From Rhodococcus sp. SBT000017 (GTDB lineage: Bacteria > Actinomycetota > Actinomycetes > Mycobacteriales > Mycobacteriaceae): a DNA stretch of 64,000 nucleotides. The stretch spans positions 3,534,001 through 3,598,000 of the forward strand of contig NZ_REFU01000001.1 of NCBI RefSeq assembly GCF_003688915.1, given 5' to 3'. A program made the position numbers and the translations under genes. The notes below the pieces were generated by a model. It was not told the DNA's origin. It made no database searches and worked only from the letters and a program-made list of their open reading frames with translations. Below are positions 46,805 through 55,756 of the stretch, piece by piece; the stretch's first letter is position 1; the number at the start of each line of letters is the position of its first letter.

Positions 46805-47794
46805 TTGAGTACCCCCAAGGTTCACGATCTCATCATCGTCGGCTCGGGACCGGCCGGTTATACCGCCGGCGTCTATGCCGCACGGGCGGAACTGGAACCG
46901 ATCCTGTTCGAGGGAACGCAGTTCGGCGGTGCGCTGATGACCACAACCGAGGTCGAGAATTTCCCCGGGTTCCGCGAGGGCATCATGGGCCCCGATCTGA
47001 TGGAACAGATGCGCGAGCAAGCGCAGCGATTCGGTGCCGACATCCGGACCGAGGACGTCGAGGAGCTCGACCTGACGGGCCCGATCAAGACTGTCTCTGC
47101 CGGCGGCGAGACCTACCGGGCTCGTGCGATCATCCTCGCCATGGGCGCAGCAGCTCGCTACCTGTCCATCCCGGGTGAGGAGAAGTTGCTCGGACGCGGC
47201 GTCAGCGCGTGTGCCACCTGTGACGGCTTCTTCTTCCGCGATCAGGACATCGCCGTCATCGGTGGTGGCGACTCGGCCATGGAGGAAGCGACGTTCCTCA
47301 CTCGATTCGCCCGCAGTGTCACGATCGTGCACCGCCGCAGCGAGTTCCGTGCGTCGCGCATCATGCTCGAGCGCGCCAAGAACAACGACAAGATCCGCTT
47401 CCTCACCGATACCAAGGTGCTCGAGGTCCTCGGCGACACCAGCGTCACCGGACTATCGCTCGAGCACGCCGAAACCGGCGAGAAGACCACCCTGGACGTG
47501 ACCGGAATGTTCGTCGCGATCGGCCACGATCCCCGCAACGAGCTGGTCAAGGGTCAGGTCGAGCTCGACGACGCCGGCTACGTCAAGGTCGCGTCGCCCT
47601 CTTCGGCCACCTCCGTCGAGGGCGTGTTCGCTGCCGGAGATCTCGTCGACCACGTGTACCAGCAGGCCATCACCGCTGCGGGTACGGGCTGCACCGCGTC
47701 GATCGACGCCGAGCGTTGGTTGGCCGAGCAGGGCGATATCACCACCAACACGCTCGAACACGCCGACCAACCGGTCGACGCCGTCAACGCCTGA
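46805..47794 (+). CDS. trxB: Thioredoxin-disulfide reductase
   Basis: The product is 329 residues from the TTG at 46805, which has GGAAGG six bases upstream. FAD-binding IIVGSGPAG (10-18), redox-active CATC (136-139) in [16 protein letters not shown]-binding [10 protein letters not shown] (153 onward) and the C-terminal FAD block [16 protein letters not shown] are all intact. It transfers electrons from NADPH to thioredoxin in the cytosol. It forms an operon with trxA 35 bases downstream under a SigH/SigR-type promoter. It is the Rv3913 (trxB2) equivalent. An upstream ATG at 46712 overlaps the promoter and is rejected. Confidence 0.97.
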   Translation: MSTPKVHDLIIVGSGPAGYTAGVYAARAELEPILFEGTQFGGALMTTTEVENFPGFREGIMGPDLMEQMREQAQRFGADIRTEDVEELDLTGPIKTVSAGGETYRARAIILAMGAAARYLSIPGEEKLLGRGVSACATCDGFFFRDQDIAVIGGGDSAMEEATFLTRFARSVTIVHRRSEFRASRIMLERAKNNDKIRFLTDTKVLEVLGDTSVTGLSLEHAETGEKTTLDVTGMFVAIGHDPRNELVKGQVELDDAGYVKVASPSSATSVEGVFAAGDLVDHVYQQAITAAGTGCTASIDAERWLAEQGDITTNTLEHADQPVDAVNA

Positions 47795-47829
47795 CAGGCA
47801 CCGAGCCACCAACATCGAGGAGATAGAAA

Positions 47830-48162
47830 ATGTCCGACGACAAGAGCACTGTCACCATCACCGACGCGTCGTTCGTCGACGATGTTCTGACCAGTGAGAA
47901 GCCCGTCCTGGTCGACTTCTGGGCCACCTGGTGCGGCCCGTGCAAGATGGTCGCCCCGGTTCTCGAGGAGATCGCGGCCGAGCACAAGGACAAGCTCACC
48001 ATCGCCAAGCTCGACATCGACGCCAACCCGCAGGCCGCTCGCGACTTCAAGGTCATGTCGATTCCGACGATGATCCTCTTCCAGGGCGGCAAGCCGGTCA
48101 AACAAATTGTCGGCGCAAAGGGCAAGGCAGCGCTGCTCAAGGACCTCGAAGGCGTTATCTGA
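47830..48162 (+). CDS. trxA: Thioredoxin
   Basis: The product is 110 residues. The canonical fold has the active site WCGPC (34-38) in VLVDFWATWCGPCK and the cis-Pro segment MSIPTMILFQGG. GAGGAG lies seven to eight bases before the ATG. It is the reduced-disulfide carrier served by TrxB directly upstream; the Rv3914 (trxC) equivalent. A perfect 15-bp hairpin 55 bases after the stop separates it from cwlM. Confidence 0.97.
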   Translation: MSDDKSTVTITDASFVDDVLTSEKPVLVDFWATWCGPCKMVAPVLEEIAAEHKDKLTIAKLDIDANPQAARDFKVMSIPTMILFQGGKPVKQIVGAKGKAALLKDLEGVI

Positions 48163-48217
48163 CTCACCTGCACACAGTGTGGATTGCAGCGGAAGCCAGT
48201 CTTTCTGCGACAATCAT

Positions 48218-48251
48218 CTGATGTGCCGATGCTTCGGCATCGGCACATCAG
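48218..48251 (+). terminator. Perfect 15-bp hairpin with TTCG tetraloop after trxA
   Basis: CTGATGTGCCGATGC (48218-48232), loop TTCG, GCATCGGCACATCAG (48237-48251). There is no U-tract, so it acts either as an L-shaped actinobacterial terminator or as an mRNA-stabilising or processing element before cwlM. Confidence 0.65.
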
Positions 48252-48298
48252 CCGCAAGGTGTGAGTGCCGTCGGAACGATCGAGAGGCTTTGTCGAGG

Positions 48299-49492
48299 AT
48301 GCAGGAACTCAGTCACGGCGATTCCGGACCCGCCGTCGCCGAGGTCCGCGGCACTCTGTCGGCACTCGGCTTTCTTCATGAGGCGGTAGTTCCCCCAGGT
48401 CCGATGGCCGACGGCCACTGGACGGCTCCCGGTTCGGTGTTCGACGGTGCCCTCGGAGGTGCCGTGCGCGCCTTTCAGCAACACCGCGGCCTGTTGGTCG
48501 ACGGTGTGGTCGGCCCGGCCACGTATCGCGCGTTGAAAGAAGCCTCGTACCGCCTCGGCGCTCGAACCCTCATCTACCAGCTGTCCGCTCCGCTGTACGG
48601 CGACGACGTCGCCTCGTTGCAAACGAGACTCCAGGATCTCGGCTTCTACAGCGAACGCGTCGACGGCTTCTTCGGTCCCCGCACACACGAGGGTCTGTCC
48701 TCGTTCCAGCGCGAGATCGGACTCTCCCCGGACGGCATCTGTGGGCCGGCGACTCTGCGTTCTCTCGATCTTCTCGGAACACGCGTCACCGGTGGATCGC
48801 CGCACGCCATGAGCGAGGAAGAACTCGTTCGTAAGTCCGGACCACAGTTGACCGGCAAGCGCATCGTCATCGACCCCGATCTCGGCGGAGCAGACACCGG
48901 ACGCATCGTCGACGGAGCTTTCGGCCGCGTCTCCGAATCCGAGATTCTGTGGGATCTGGCCAGTCGACTCGAGGGCCGCATGGCCGCGACCGGAATGGAG
49001 ACCTTCCTTTCCCGTGCGCGCGGAACCAATCCCTCGGTCGCCGACCGCGCCGAGACCGCCAATGCCTGGGGCGCCGATCTGATGATCTCGTTGCGCTGCG
49101 CATCGAGCACCAGCCCCGTGGCCAACGGCGTAGCAAGTTTCCACTTCGGTAACTCGCACGGATCCACCTCGATGATCGGTCAGGTACTGACCAGCTACGT
49201 GCAACGTGAAATCGTCGCCCGCACACCGCTTCTGGACTGCCGCAGCCATGGCCGCACGTGGGATCTGTTGCGCCTGACCAACATGCCGACCATTCAGATC
49301 GACCTCGGCTACCTCACCAACGAATCCGACGTCGAGGTGCTCAGCGACCCGCGGTTCCGCGACATCATCGCCGAAGCGATTCTGATCGCCGTCAAGCGTC
49401 TGTACCTACTCGGTCAGGACGATCAGCCGACCGGAACGTTCACCTTCGCCGAGTTGCTCGCCGAAGAACTCGCTGCCTCCGATCGTCCCTGA
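48299..49492 (+). CDS. cwlM: Peptidoglycan synthesis regulator CwlM (amidase-like)
   Basis: The product is 397 residues from the ATG at 48299 (GAGAGG 11 bases upstream; TTG at 48290 is possible). It has two N-terminal peptidoglycan-binding domains (about 8-85 and 95-165: DGVVGPATYRAL, DGFFGPRTHEGL, DGICGPATLRSL) and an Amidase_3 domain (about 183-375: RIVIDPDLGGADTG, FLSRARGTNPSVADRAETAN, IQIDLGYLTNESDVEVL). There is no signal peptide, consistent with the mycobacterial CwlM, a cytosolic phosphoprotein that activates MurA and interacts with FhaA/MurJ; the Asp in place of the usual zinc-binding His after IVIDP suggests an inactive amidase fold. It is the Rv3915 equivalent. Confidence 0.93.
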   Translation: MQELSHGDSGPAVAEVRGTLSALGFLHEAVVPPGPMADGHWTAPGSVFDGALGGAVRAFQQHRGLLVDGVVGPATYRALKEASYRLGARTLIYQLSAPLYGDDVASLQTRLQDLGFYSERVDGFFGPRTHEGLSSFQREIGLSPDGICGPATLRSLDLLGTRVTGGSPHAMSEEELVRKSGPQLTGKRIVIDPDLGGADTGRIVDGAFGRVSESEILWDLASRLEGRMAATGMETFLSRARGTNPSVADRAETANAWGADLMISLRCASSTSPVANGVASFHFGNSHGSTSMIGQVLTSYVQREIVARTPLLDCRSHGRTWDLLRLTNMPTIQIDLGYLTNESDVEVLSDPRFRDIIAEAILIAVKRLYLLGQDDQPTGTFTFAELLAEELAASDRP

Positions 49493-49524
49493 GCTACCGC
49501 GCACGAACGCGTCGCGGTGAGTGG

Positions 49525-50193
49525 TCAGCGCGCCCCGACCGTCGACTTCTGCTCGATGTCGACAACGGAGATGCTGGCCGCGATCAGCAACTGCTCGAGT
49601 GCAGATTCGACGTCCTGCTTCCACCCGTGATCGCGATCGAGCTCGAGCCGGAGTCTCGGGAATCTGTGGTGGGGAGCAATCACCTCGAACCCCACCTTCT
49701 CGAGAAAATCCGCTTCGATCATGCACGTCGACGCCGAACATGTCAGTTGGGCGGTGGCGTTGGGAACCGCCGCAGCATCGTCGGCGTTGCGCCGAATACC
49801 GAACGCCTCCAGAGCGCGAACTCCACGATTGACGAGATCGCCCACGACCGCCTGGATCAACGTGGCCGAATGCATGTCGGCGTCGTCCGGGGAGTCGATC
49901 CGGAGTTGGGTCAGTAGAACTGCATCGTGGCTGACGGGCGAAGTCGGGAACGTACCCGCGCGGGGAACTGCTCGGGGTGGGCAGTAGAGCGCGCAGCCGA
50001 TCGTCCTACCGTCCACGGACAGCAACTGCCCACACGATCCCCACTCGAGCATGATCGTCGACAGCCATACTTCGTTCTCGAACTCGAGATCGACCGACGA
50101 ACTCTCCGACGCGGGATCGAGTACCCAGAAGCTGCACCGCCGCGAATGCGTCGGCAAATGCTCGAACGAACCGAGCGTCACTCCGGTCACCAT
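49525..50193 (-). CDS. Acetyltransferase-like protein (Rv3916c type)
   Basis: The product is 222 residues from the ATG at 50193; a GTG at 50205 is possible. The pattern is GNAT-like: SVDGRTIGCALYCPP as the central strand, LLTQLRIDSPDD and SATLIQAVVGDLVNRGVRALEAFGI, where the acetyl-CoA helix would be, then FLEKVGFEVIAPHHRFPRLRLELD near the end. It is conserved downstream of parB in mycobacteria and relatives (Rv3916c). Substrate is unknown. The gap to parB is 262 bases and contains an AT-rich stretch and a 15-bp palindrome, so it may have its own promoter. Confidence 0.7.
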   Translation of the reverse strand: MVTGVTLGSFEHLPTHSRRCSFWVLDPASESSSVDLEFENEVWLSTIMLEWGSCGQLLSVDGRTIGCALYCPPRAVPRAGTFPTSPVSHDAVLLTQLRIDSPDDADMHSATLIQAVVGDLVNRGVRALEAFGIRRNADDAAAVPNATAQLTCSASTCMIEADFLEKVGFEVIAPHHRFPRLRLELDRDHGWKQDVESALEQLLIAASISVVDIEQKSTVGAR

Positions 50194-50406
50194 CGCCGAC
50201 ACCACTTACCTCAGCCTTCGTGCACTCGTCTTACGCGAGAATTCCCGATTCGCTCCTCGACAAGGATGTCACACGGGTCGTTCCGCAGGCTCCACTCCTG
50301 CGATCCGATAACCTGACCTGTCGAGCCGACCGAATCTTTCAAATGTGTTATATCACAATACTTTTCGAGCAAATTACGAACTTTCGAGACCGTCTTCGAC
50401 CGAGCT

Positions 50407-50421
50407 ACGTCACAGTGACGT
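50407..50421. promoter_or_regulatory. 15-bp palindrome ACGTCACAGTGACGT, copy 1
   Basis: Perfect inverted repeat centred on A50414 in the parB-acetyltransferase gap. A 13-bp core copy, CGTCACAGTGACG, recurs at 54868-54880. It is operator-like; the binding protein is unknown. Confidence 0.5.
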
Positions 50422-50455
50422 TTCTACCGCGTAGACTGGTCCTGAAAATTCACCG

Positions 50456-51532
50456 CTACTTTTTCTTCTGTGCTTCCATCATCTCGACGATCCTCTGGAG
50501 GTCGTCGACCGAACCGAATTCGACCACGATCTTGCCTTTTCGCTTGCCGAGACTGACCGTCACCCGCGTATCGAACGAATCCGAGAGGCGATCGGCGACG
50601 TCCTGGAGGCCCGGCATCTGAATCGGCTTGCGCCGGGGCGCCGGTTCCGGGCTCTTTCCGTCCTCCCGATTGGCGAGGGTGACGGCCTCTTCGGTGGCGC
50701 GAACGGAGAGACCTTCGGCGACGATTCGCGCCGCCAACGACTCCTGCGCATCCGACCCAGCGTCCAACGACAGCAACGCGCGGGCATGGCCGGCCGACAG
50801 AACTCCGGCCGCCACTCGTCGCTGCACGGGAATCGGCAGCTTCAACAGACGAATCATGTTGGTGACGACCGGACGTGATCGACCGATTTTCGCGGCCAAC
50901 TCCTCGTGCGTGACGTCGAATTCCTCGAGCAGTTGTTGGTACGCGGCCGCTTCTTCGAGCGGATTGAGCTGCACCCGATGGATGTTCTCGAGCAAGGCAT
51001 CGCGCAACATCGCGTCGTCCGCGGTCTCCCGAACGATCGCAGGGATCGACTCGAGGCCGGCTTCCTGGCTTGCACGCCACCGACGCTCGCCCATGACGAG
51101 CTGATATTTTGCGTCACCGGCGGCAGCAGAACCCGATACGAGACGAACCACGATGGGCTGCATGAGCCCGAATTCACGAATCGAGTGAACCAGTTCGGCC
51201 AACGACTCGTCGTCGAAGACGTGTCTCGGCTGCTTCGGATTGGCTTCGATTCGATCCGGTGCGATCTCGCGATAGACGGCACCGACGGGGGAGAGGTCGT
51301 CTCCACTCAGTACCGGAGGTGTCGGAGTGGGTGCCGTTGCAGTCTCGGTGAGATCGTCTGCCGGTGCGGTTCGTTTCGGCTTGGTGGACGTGTCCGGACG
51401 GTCCTTGGCGTTGCGATCCGCGCCGATGATCACGTCTGCCGCGGCATTGCCCAGGCGTGGTCCGGCATCAGGTCCGGTGGGGATGAGTGAGGCCAGGCCG
51501 CGACCCAGACCACCCTTACGTGTCGAACTCAT
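50456..51532 (-). CDS. parB: Chromosome partitioning protein ParB
   Basis: The product is 358 residues. A short basic N-terminal ParA-stimulating peptide ([18 protein letters not shown]) is followed, after a linker, by the ParB/Srx CTP-binding domain (about 100-200: [42 protein letters not shown]) and the HTH ([29 protein letters not shown]), and by a C-terminal dimerisation domain. It binds parS sites and spreads as a CTP-dependent clamp, organising the origin with ParA and SMC. Six parS sites lie 1-3 kb away. It starts four bases after parA ends. Confidence 0.97.
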   Translation of the reverse strand: MSSTRKGGLGRGLASLIPTGPDAGPRLGNAAADVIIGADRNAKDRPDTSTKPKRTAPADDLTETATAPTPTPPVLSGDDLSPVGAVYREIAPDRIEANPKQPRHVFDDESLAELVHSIREFGLMQPIVVRLVSGSAAAGDAKYQLVMGERRWRASQEAGLESIPAIVRETADDAMLRDALLENIHRVQLNPLEEAAAYQQLLEEFDVTHEELAAKIGRSRPVVTNMIRLLKLPIPVQRRVAAGVLSAGHARALLSLDAGSDAQESLAARIVAEGLSVRATEEAVTLANREDGKSPEPAPRRKPIQMPGLQDVADRLSDSFDTRVTVSLGKRKGKIVVEFGSVDDLQRIVEMMEAQKKK

Positions 51533-51536
51533 CTGC

Positions 51537-52547
51537 TCACTTCTTCCGTGCTTCGTCGATGCCGGCCGATCGGGCAGCGAGCTCTCGTCCGGCGTCCAGG
51601 TAACTCATCGCACCACGTGAACCGGGGTCGTAGTCCAGCACCGTCATGCCGTACCCGGGAGCCTCGGATACCTTCACACTGCGAGGAATGACGGCGCGCA
51701 AGACGGCGTCCCCGAAGTGCTTGCGTACCTCTTCCGCGACCTGGTCTGCCAACTTGGTTCGCCCGTCGTACATCGTCAGGATCACGGTGGAGACGTGGAG
51801 TTCAGGATTCAGATGCGACTGCACCAGCTCGATATTGCGGAGCAGCTGACCCACACCTTCGAGCGCGTAGTACTCGCACTGAATGGGGATCAGTACCTCG
51901 GTCGCAGCGACGAGCGCGTTGACCGTCAGCAGACCGAGCGATGGCGGGCAGTCGATCAGGATGAAGTCCGCATCGATGCCGGCGAGCTCCTCCACGGACA
52001 GCGCCGTCTTGAGGCGCCCTTCGCGGGCGACCATCGACACCAACTCGATCTCGGCTCCGGCGAGGTCGATGGTTGCCGGGATGCAGAACAACCTGTCGCT
52101 GTGCGGGCTCTTCTGCACGGCGTCCTTGGCGCTCACCTCGCCGATGAGGACCTCGTAGCTCGACGGCACACCCGAGTGATGCTCGACGCCCAATGCGGTG
52201 CTGGCGTTGCCCTGGGGGTCGAGATCGACCACCAGAACCGTCAGGCCTTGGAGCGCAAGAGCGGCAGCCAGGTTCACGGCGGTCGTCGTCTTCCCGACGC
52301 CACCCTTCTGATTGGCGATCGTCAGCATGCGTCGCTTCGCCGGCTTCGGCAGCGATACGGATCCGGGATGCAGAACCTGGCTGGCTCGATGTGCCGCAGC
52401 GCCGATGGGGGTGTCGTTCGGTGAGATCGCATTGGTGTACTCGAACCCGGAGTTGGCCGTCACCCCCGACTTGTCCTCCGAGTTGTTCGACGAGTTCTTC
52501 TTGGACGCTGTTTCACGTGAAACAGCGGGATCGGACCCACCCGACAT
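51537..52547 (-). CDS. parA: Chromosome partitioning ATPase ParA
   Basis: The product is 336 residues. The N-terminal 70-residue variable tail is followed by the deviant Walker A KGGVGKTT (81-88), [12 protein letters not shown], and [18 protein letters not shown]. It binds DNA nonspecifically as an ATP dimer and drives origin segregation with ParB. The first codons contain a perfect parS site, so ParB can bind within the parA start region and probably autoregulates the operon. Confidence 0.97.
   Translation of the reverse strand: MSGGSDPAVSRETASKKNSSNNSEDKSGVTANSGFEYTNAISPNDTPIGAAAHRASQVLHPGSVSLPKPAKRRMLTIANQKGGVGKTTTAVNLAAALALQGLTVLVVDLDPQGNASTALGVEHHSGVPSSYEVLIGEVSAKDAVQKSPHSDRLFCIPATIDLAGAEIELVSMVAREGRLKTALSVEELAGIDADFILIDCPPSLGLLTVNALVAATEVLIPIQCEYYALEGVGQLLRNIELVQSHLNPELHVSTVILTMYDGRTKLADQVAEEVRKHFGDAVLRAVIPRSVKVSEAPGYGMTVLDYDPGSRGAMSYLDAGRELAARSAGIDEARKK
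52509..52524. other. parS site 1 (TGTTTCACGTGAAACA), perfect
   Basis: Perfect 16-bp consensus palindrome located inside the 5' end of parA, where it encodes SRET. Confidence 0.95.
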
Positions 52548-52628
52548 ATGTGCTCCTTAGTGCGGAACTGACTGTGTTCAATACGATCGATCGGATCGAG
52601 CGCGGGACGTATGAGCCCACGATCGAAA

Positions 52629-53306
52629 TCAGTGACGACTCAGTCTCCGCGGCTCACGCACCGCTCTGACGACGATGGTGGGAGTGGGCAACAGTCCCAC
52701 TCCACACTCCACTACCTCCAGCTTGCCAGCACCCATCCGAGTGAGGGAAGTCCGGTCTCGTTCGATCTCTTCTCCGGCGCTCGAACCCTTCAGAGCCAAC
52801 ATCCGACCGTGCTCGTGGACCAGAGGAAGCGACCACTTGGCGAGCTTCTCCAATGGCGCCACTGCCCTCGACGTGACCACGTCGGCACCGCCAGCTTCCT
52901 TCTTGACGCCGGGCTGCTCCGCGCGGCCACGCACGACCAAGATGTTCAGATCGTGTTCCTCGATGAACTCGGCGAGATAGACGGTTCTGCGCAGGAGGGG
53001 CTCGACGAGAGTCACACGCAGATCTGGTCGCGCGATTGCCAGCGGGATCCCGGGCAAGCCCGCGCCACTACCGATATCCACGACGGTCTCGCCCTCATCG
53101 ATGAGCTCACCGATCGCCGCACAGTTGAGGATGTGTCGCTCCCAGAGCCGTGGAACTTCACGCGGTCCGATGAGGCCTCGCTCGACTCCCGCCGTTGCCA
53201 ACGAGTCGTGATACCTCCGCGCCAACTCCAGCCGATCACCGAAGATCTGCTCTGCCACGGCCATCAACTGATTGCTATCCGAGCCTTCTTGTTCCACGTG
53301 AAACAT
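52629..53306 (-). CDS. rsmG: 16S rRNA (guanine527-N7)-methyltransferase
   Basis: The product is 225 residues. The SAM-binding Rossmann domain has [29 protein letters not shown] (motif I region), RGRAEQPG, and [17 protein letters not shown] (catalytic/binding loop). It methylates G527 of 16S rRNA; loss gives low-level streptomycin resistance in many bacteria. The start codon region (MFHVEQ) is written by a parS site. It lies 81 bases upstream of parA on the same strand, as in relatives (gidB-parA-parB). Confidence 0.95.
   Translation of the reverse strand: MFHVEQEGSDSNQLMAVAEQIFGDRLELARRYHDSLATAGVERGLIGPREVPRLWERHILNCAAIGELIDEGETVVDIGSGAGLPGIPLAIARPDLRVTLVEPLLRRTVYLAEFIEEHDLNILVVRGRAEQPGVKKEAGGADVVTSRAVAPLEKLAKWSLPLVHEHGRMLALKGSSAGEEIERDRTSLTRMGAGKLEVVECGVGLLPTPTIVVRAVREPRRLSRH
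53290..53305. other. parS site 2 (TGTTCCACGTGAAACA), one mismatch
   Basis: Covers the start codon of rsmG; differs from the consensus at one position. ParB binding here would occlude rsmG translation-start DNA. Confidence 0.85.
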
Positions 53307-53530
53307 CTTCCCGTGCCCGGGCGCGGAACGCCAAACGACATCGCTGTAACTCGACGGATCGCGACATTCACACCTCGATCAGCGACAGGGAGGGGCACCA
53401 TGCGAGCGACTTTCGGACGGAGGCGTGACGATGCACGAATGGGGAGCCATTCCGAGGTTCGGCCGAATCGGTCCAAGCGGATCGAACTGCCGGTCCCGTC
53501 GGCGACTCGAGATCTCCCGACCCCACGTCA

Positions 53531-53546
53531 TGTTTCACGTGAAACT
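53531..53546. other. parS site 3 (TGTTTCACGTGAAACT)
   Basis: 15 of 16 consensus positions; in the rsmG-jag gap. Confidence 0.93.
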
Positions 53547-53817
53547 TCTCGTCCGACGGCTCGCAGCCGTCCGGCTATCGCGCAACGACTCGATGGGTGA
53601 CGCGCTACCCGACTGCCCGACAAATCGATAGGAGATGAGCAGACGTAGTCGATCGGTTTGAACCGCCCTCGTCGGCAGACGACGGAAGTCGACGGGTAGC
53701 TATCGACGCTTTCTTCACCATCACCTCGGTCCCGATCCCTCGTGGAGATTCACCCCGCCGCCGAACGCATCCATGTCTATGGCTGACTACCTCGATACGA
53801 CTGGCCATCGATGACAA

Positions 53818-53833
53818 TGTTTCACGTGAAACT
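53818..53833. other. parS site 4 (TGTTTCACGTGAAACT)
   Basis: Identical to site 3 and 287 bp from it; in the gene-free region. Confidence 0.93.
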
Positions 53834-54420
53834 CAATCACCGTCGACTCAGTCCCCAGTGTTGTCCGGGCGCGCCGTCGATCGCCAGCGGGCAGCCGATG
53901 GACACCCGAAGAAATTGCTCTCGGCCTCCATGACAGATCCGGGCTCACGGTTGGAGACACAGTCGACTCGACGAACGGTCGGTCATGCTCGACCGCGAAC
54001 ACGGTCGGGGGAGAGGACCAATACAAGTCCGTTCTCGATCGCATCATGATCGACTCGAGTACTCAGACGGTGGATCCGAACTCCATACGTATCTGCATCT
54101 CGTCTGGTTCGGCCCACTGGCTCGACGGTCTTGCACAGTCGACCGACAAGCGATCGCACGAGTGCAACTGTCCCGGCCATCCAACATCAGGCCGACTCGT
54201 CTCCCTGCACAGAGACAGCCGAAATTCCGACCGGTAGGCAGAGCGATCAATTCGCTACACACACGTGGTTGCCTCGCCGACAGGTACACCTCTCGAGAGA
54301 TTGGCGAGTCGCGTCATCCCCGCATTCGGGATCTTTCCTGTGTCTCAAGTCGCCGACTAGGTCTCTTCGACCGGCAGGCCCGACCTTCGCAACCGTCGAG
54401 ACCTGTCGACGGTGACGGTG

Positions 54421-54464
54421 TCAGTGATCGAGCCTGGCGTCGTCAGCGATCGAGCCTGGCGTCG
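54421..54464. repeat. 22-bp tandem duplication
   Basis: Two adjacent 22-bp units starting TCAGTGATCGAGCCTGGCGT and TCAGCGATCGAGCCTGGCGT differ by one base. It lies among the parS sites; function unknown. Confidence 0.8.
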
Positions 54465-54681
54465 TGGACCGCTTGTCGTGCTGATCGCGGGATCCGATAA
54501 AGCTGATCTGGACCAGTATCCGACTCGGCAGTGAACCCCGGAGAGGGTCCGACTCGCGTTGCCCCCTCGAGTCGACGGGACCGTCTTCGCGATCGCTGCG
54601 TTCACCGATCTTTCGCAGGATCATTTCGATTCGTTTTCACGTGATGGGCCCAATGCGATCCGCAGCCAATCAGCATCGCAA

Positions 54682-54697
54682 TGTTTCACGTGAAACC
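54682..54697. other. parS site 5 (TGTTTCACGTGAAACC)
   Basis: 15 of 16 consensus positions; in the gene-free region. Confidence 0.93.
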
Positions 54698-54803
54698 GGT
54701 GGTACTGCGGCCGTCTCGAACGGCTACCAAAACTCGGTTCCTCCACCCGGGGCACCGAACCTCGCATCAATCGAACGTCCCCCAAGGGTGGAACGAACAC
54801 GCT

Positions 54804-54819
54804 CGTTTCACGTGAAACA
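54804..54819. other. parS site 6 (CGTTTCACGTGAAACA)
   Basis: 15 of 16 consensus positions; 122 bp from site 5. Confidence 0.93.
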
Positions 54820-54867
54820 AAGTCGAGTATCACGTGCCTTACGTCGCCGCGTCACCGCAATCTTTGC

Positions 54868-54880
54868 CGTCACAGTGACG
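54868..54880. promoter_or_regulatory. 13-bp palindrome CGTCACAGTGACG, copy 2
   Basis: Same core as 50408-50420. It is located 49 bp beyond parS site 6, in the same gene-free block. Confidence 0.45.
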
Positions 54881-55011
54881 AAAGCGCAGTGGATGGCTGG
54901 ATCTCGAGAATCCGGCGGGAAAATCGATCGAACCGGCAACATCGTCGTCTACCCGGCCTGCAAATTACATCGATGACATTCACGGCAGAGTTCCATTACA
55001 TCCGGATACAA

Positions 55012-55041
55012 CGATGGCCCCCACCGAAGTGGGGGCCATCG
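55012..55041 (-). terminator. Terminator of the rpmH-rnpA-yidD-yidC-jag operon
   Basis: Perfect 13-bp stem CGATGGCCCCCAC / GTGGGGGCCATCG with a CGAA loop, 15 bases after the jag stop, followed on the minus strand by TTGT. Confidence 0.85.
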
Positions 55042-55056
55042 ACTGCGAAGCTCTGT

Positions 55057-55731
55057 TTACGCCTTGACGACGACTACTCGCCGAGCCGGCTCGACGCCGG
55101 TGCTTTCGCTCGCGACGCCGTCGATCTTGGCGACCGCGTCGTGCACGATCTTTCGCTCGAACGGAGTCATCGGGGTCAGCTCTTCGCGCTCACCGGATTC
55201 GAGTACCCGGCGCGCTGCTTCGGTACCGAGGTTGCCGAGTTCGGTACGCCGATTCGCACGCCAGCCGGCGACATCGAGCATCAGCTTGCTGCGCTCACCC
55301 GTCGACTGCTGAACGGCCAGCCGAGTCAGCTCCTGCAGCGCGTCGAGAACTTCACCCTTGCGGCCCACGAGCTTGGCGAGATCGTCGCCACCGTCGATGC
55401 TGACGATGGCTCGGTCACCCTCCACGTCGAGATCGATGTCCCCGTCGAAGTCCAGGACGTCGAGCAGTTGTTCGAGGTAGTCGCCGGCGATCTCGCCTTC
55501 CTCGACCAGATAATCCTCGTCGTCCTCGTCCTCATCGTCGGACACGTCGTCGGTCTTGTCCTCCACGACGCCCGAGTCCTCGGATCCCTCGACCACGGGA
55601 GTCTCGTCTGCCTCCACGTCGACTGCACTCACCTGATCGGCCTCCACCACCACGTCACTTGCTCCATCTCCGGATACCGCACCGGCTGTCTGTACTTCGT
55701 CGTTCTGAGCTTCTTCTACGTCCGCTGCCAT
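55057..55731 (-). CDS. jag: Jag/KhpB RNA-binding protein (KH-R3H)
   Basis: The product is 224 residues from the ATG at 55731. The first 80 residues are extremely acidic (DDVSDDEDEDDEDYL), then a KH-type domain (about 90-155, containing LVGRKGEVLDALQELTRLAV) and a C-terminal R3H domain (ERKIVHDAVAKI, VEPARRVVVV). It binds RNA and affects division and envelope synthesis in other bacteria; it always follows yidC. The acidic N-terminal extension is longer than in Firmicute Jag and is typical of actinobacteria. Confidence 0.93.
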   Translation of the reverse strand: MAADVEEAQNDEVQTAGAVSGDGASDVVVEADQVSAVDVEADETPVVEGSEDSGVVEDKTDDVSDDEDEDDEDYLVEEGEIAGDYLEQLLDVLDFDGDIDLDVEGDRAIVSIDGGDDLAKLVGRKGEVLDALQELTRLAVQQSTGERSKLMLDVAGWRANRRTELGNLGTEAARRVLESGEREELTPMTPFERKIVHDAVAKIDGVASESTGVEPARRVVVVKA

Positions 55732-55756
55732 GTTCGTCCTTCTCTCGACGTGTCGG

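Larger units (their letters stand above)
53307..55056. other. 1.75-kb gene-free centromere-like region between rsmG and jag
   Basis: Neither strand has a convincing gene; short open frames here lack ribosome sites and family resemblance. The region holds four parS sites, a 22-bp tandem duplication, the CGTCACAGTGACG palindrome, many CGA/TCGA-rich stretches and the jag terminator at its right end. It looks like a ParB loading platform. The rsmG promoter should lie at its left end. Confidence 0.7.

Noticed and set aside
50343..50360. TGTGTTATATCACA as a CRP/GlxR site
   Set aside because: Half-sites are two bases too close for the TGTGA-n6-TCACA consensus.
54632..54648. CGTTTTCACGTGATGGG as a seventh parS
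   Set aside because: Only the CACGTG core and part of the left arm match; the right arm is lost.
53425..54976. Several 60-170-codon frames in the rsmG-jag gap
   Set aside because: Arg/Ser/Thr-rich, mutually overlapping on both strands, no ribosome sites; typical of noncoding high-GC DNA.
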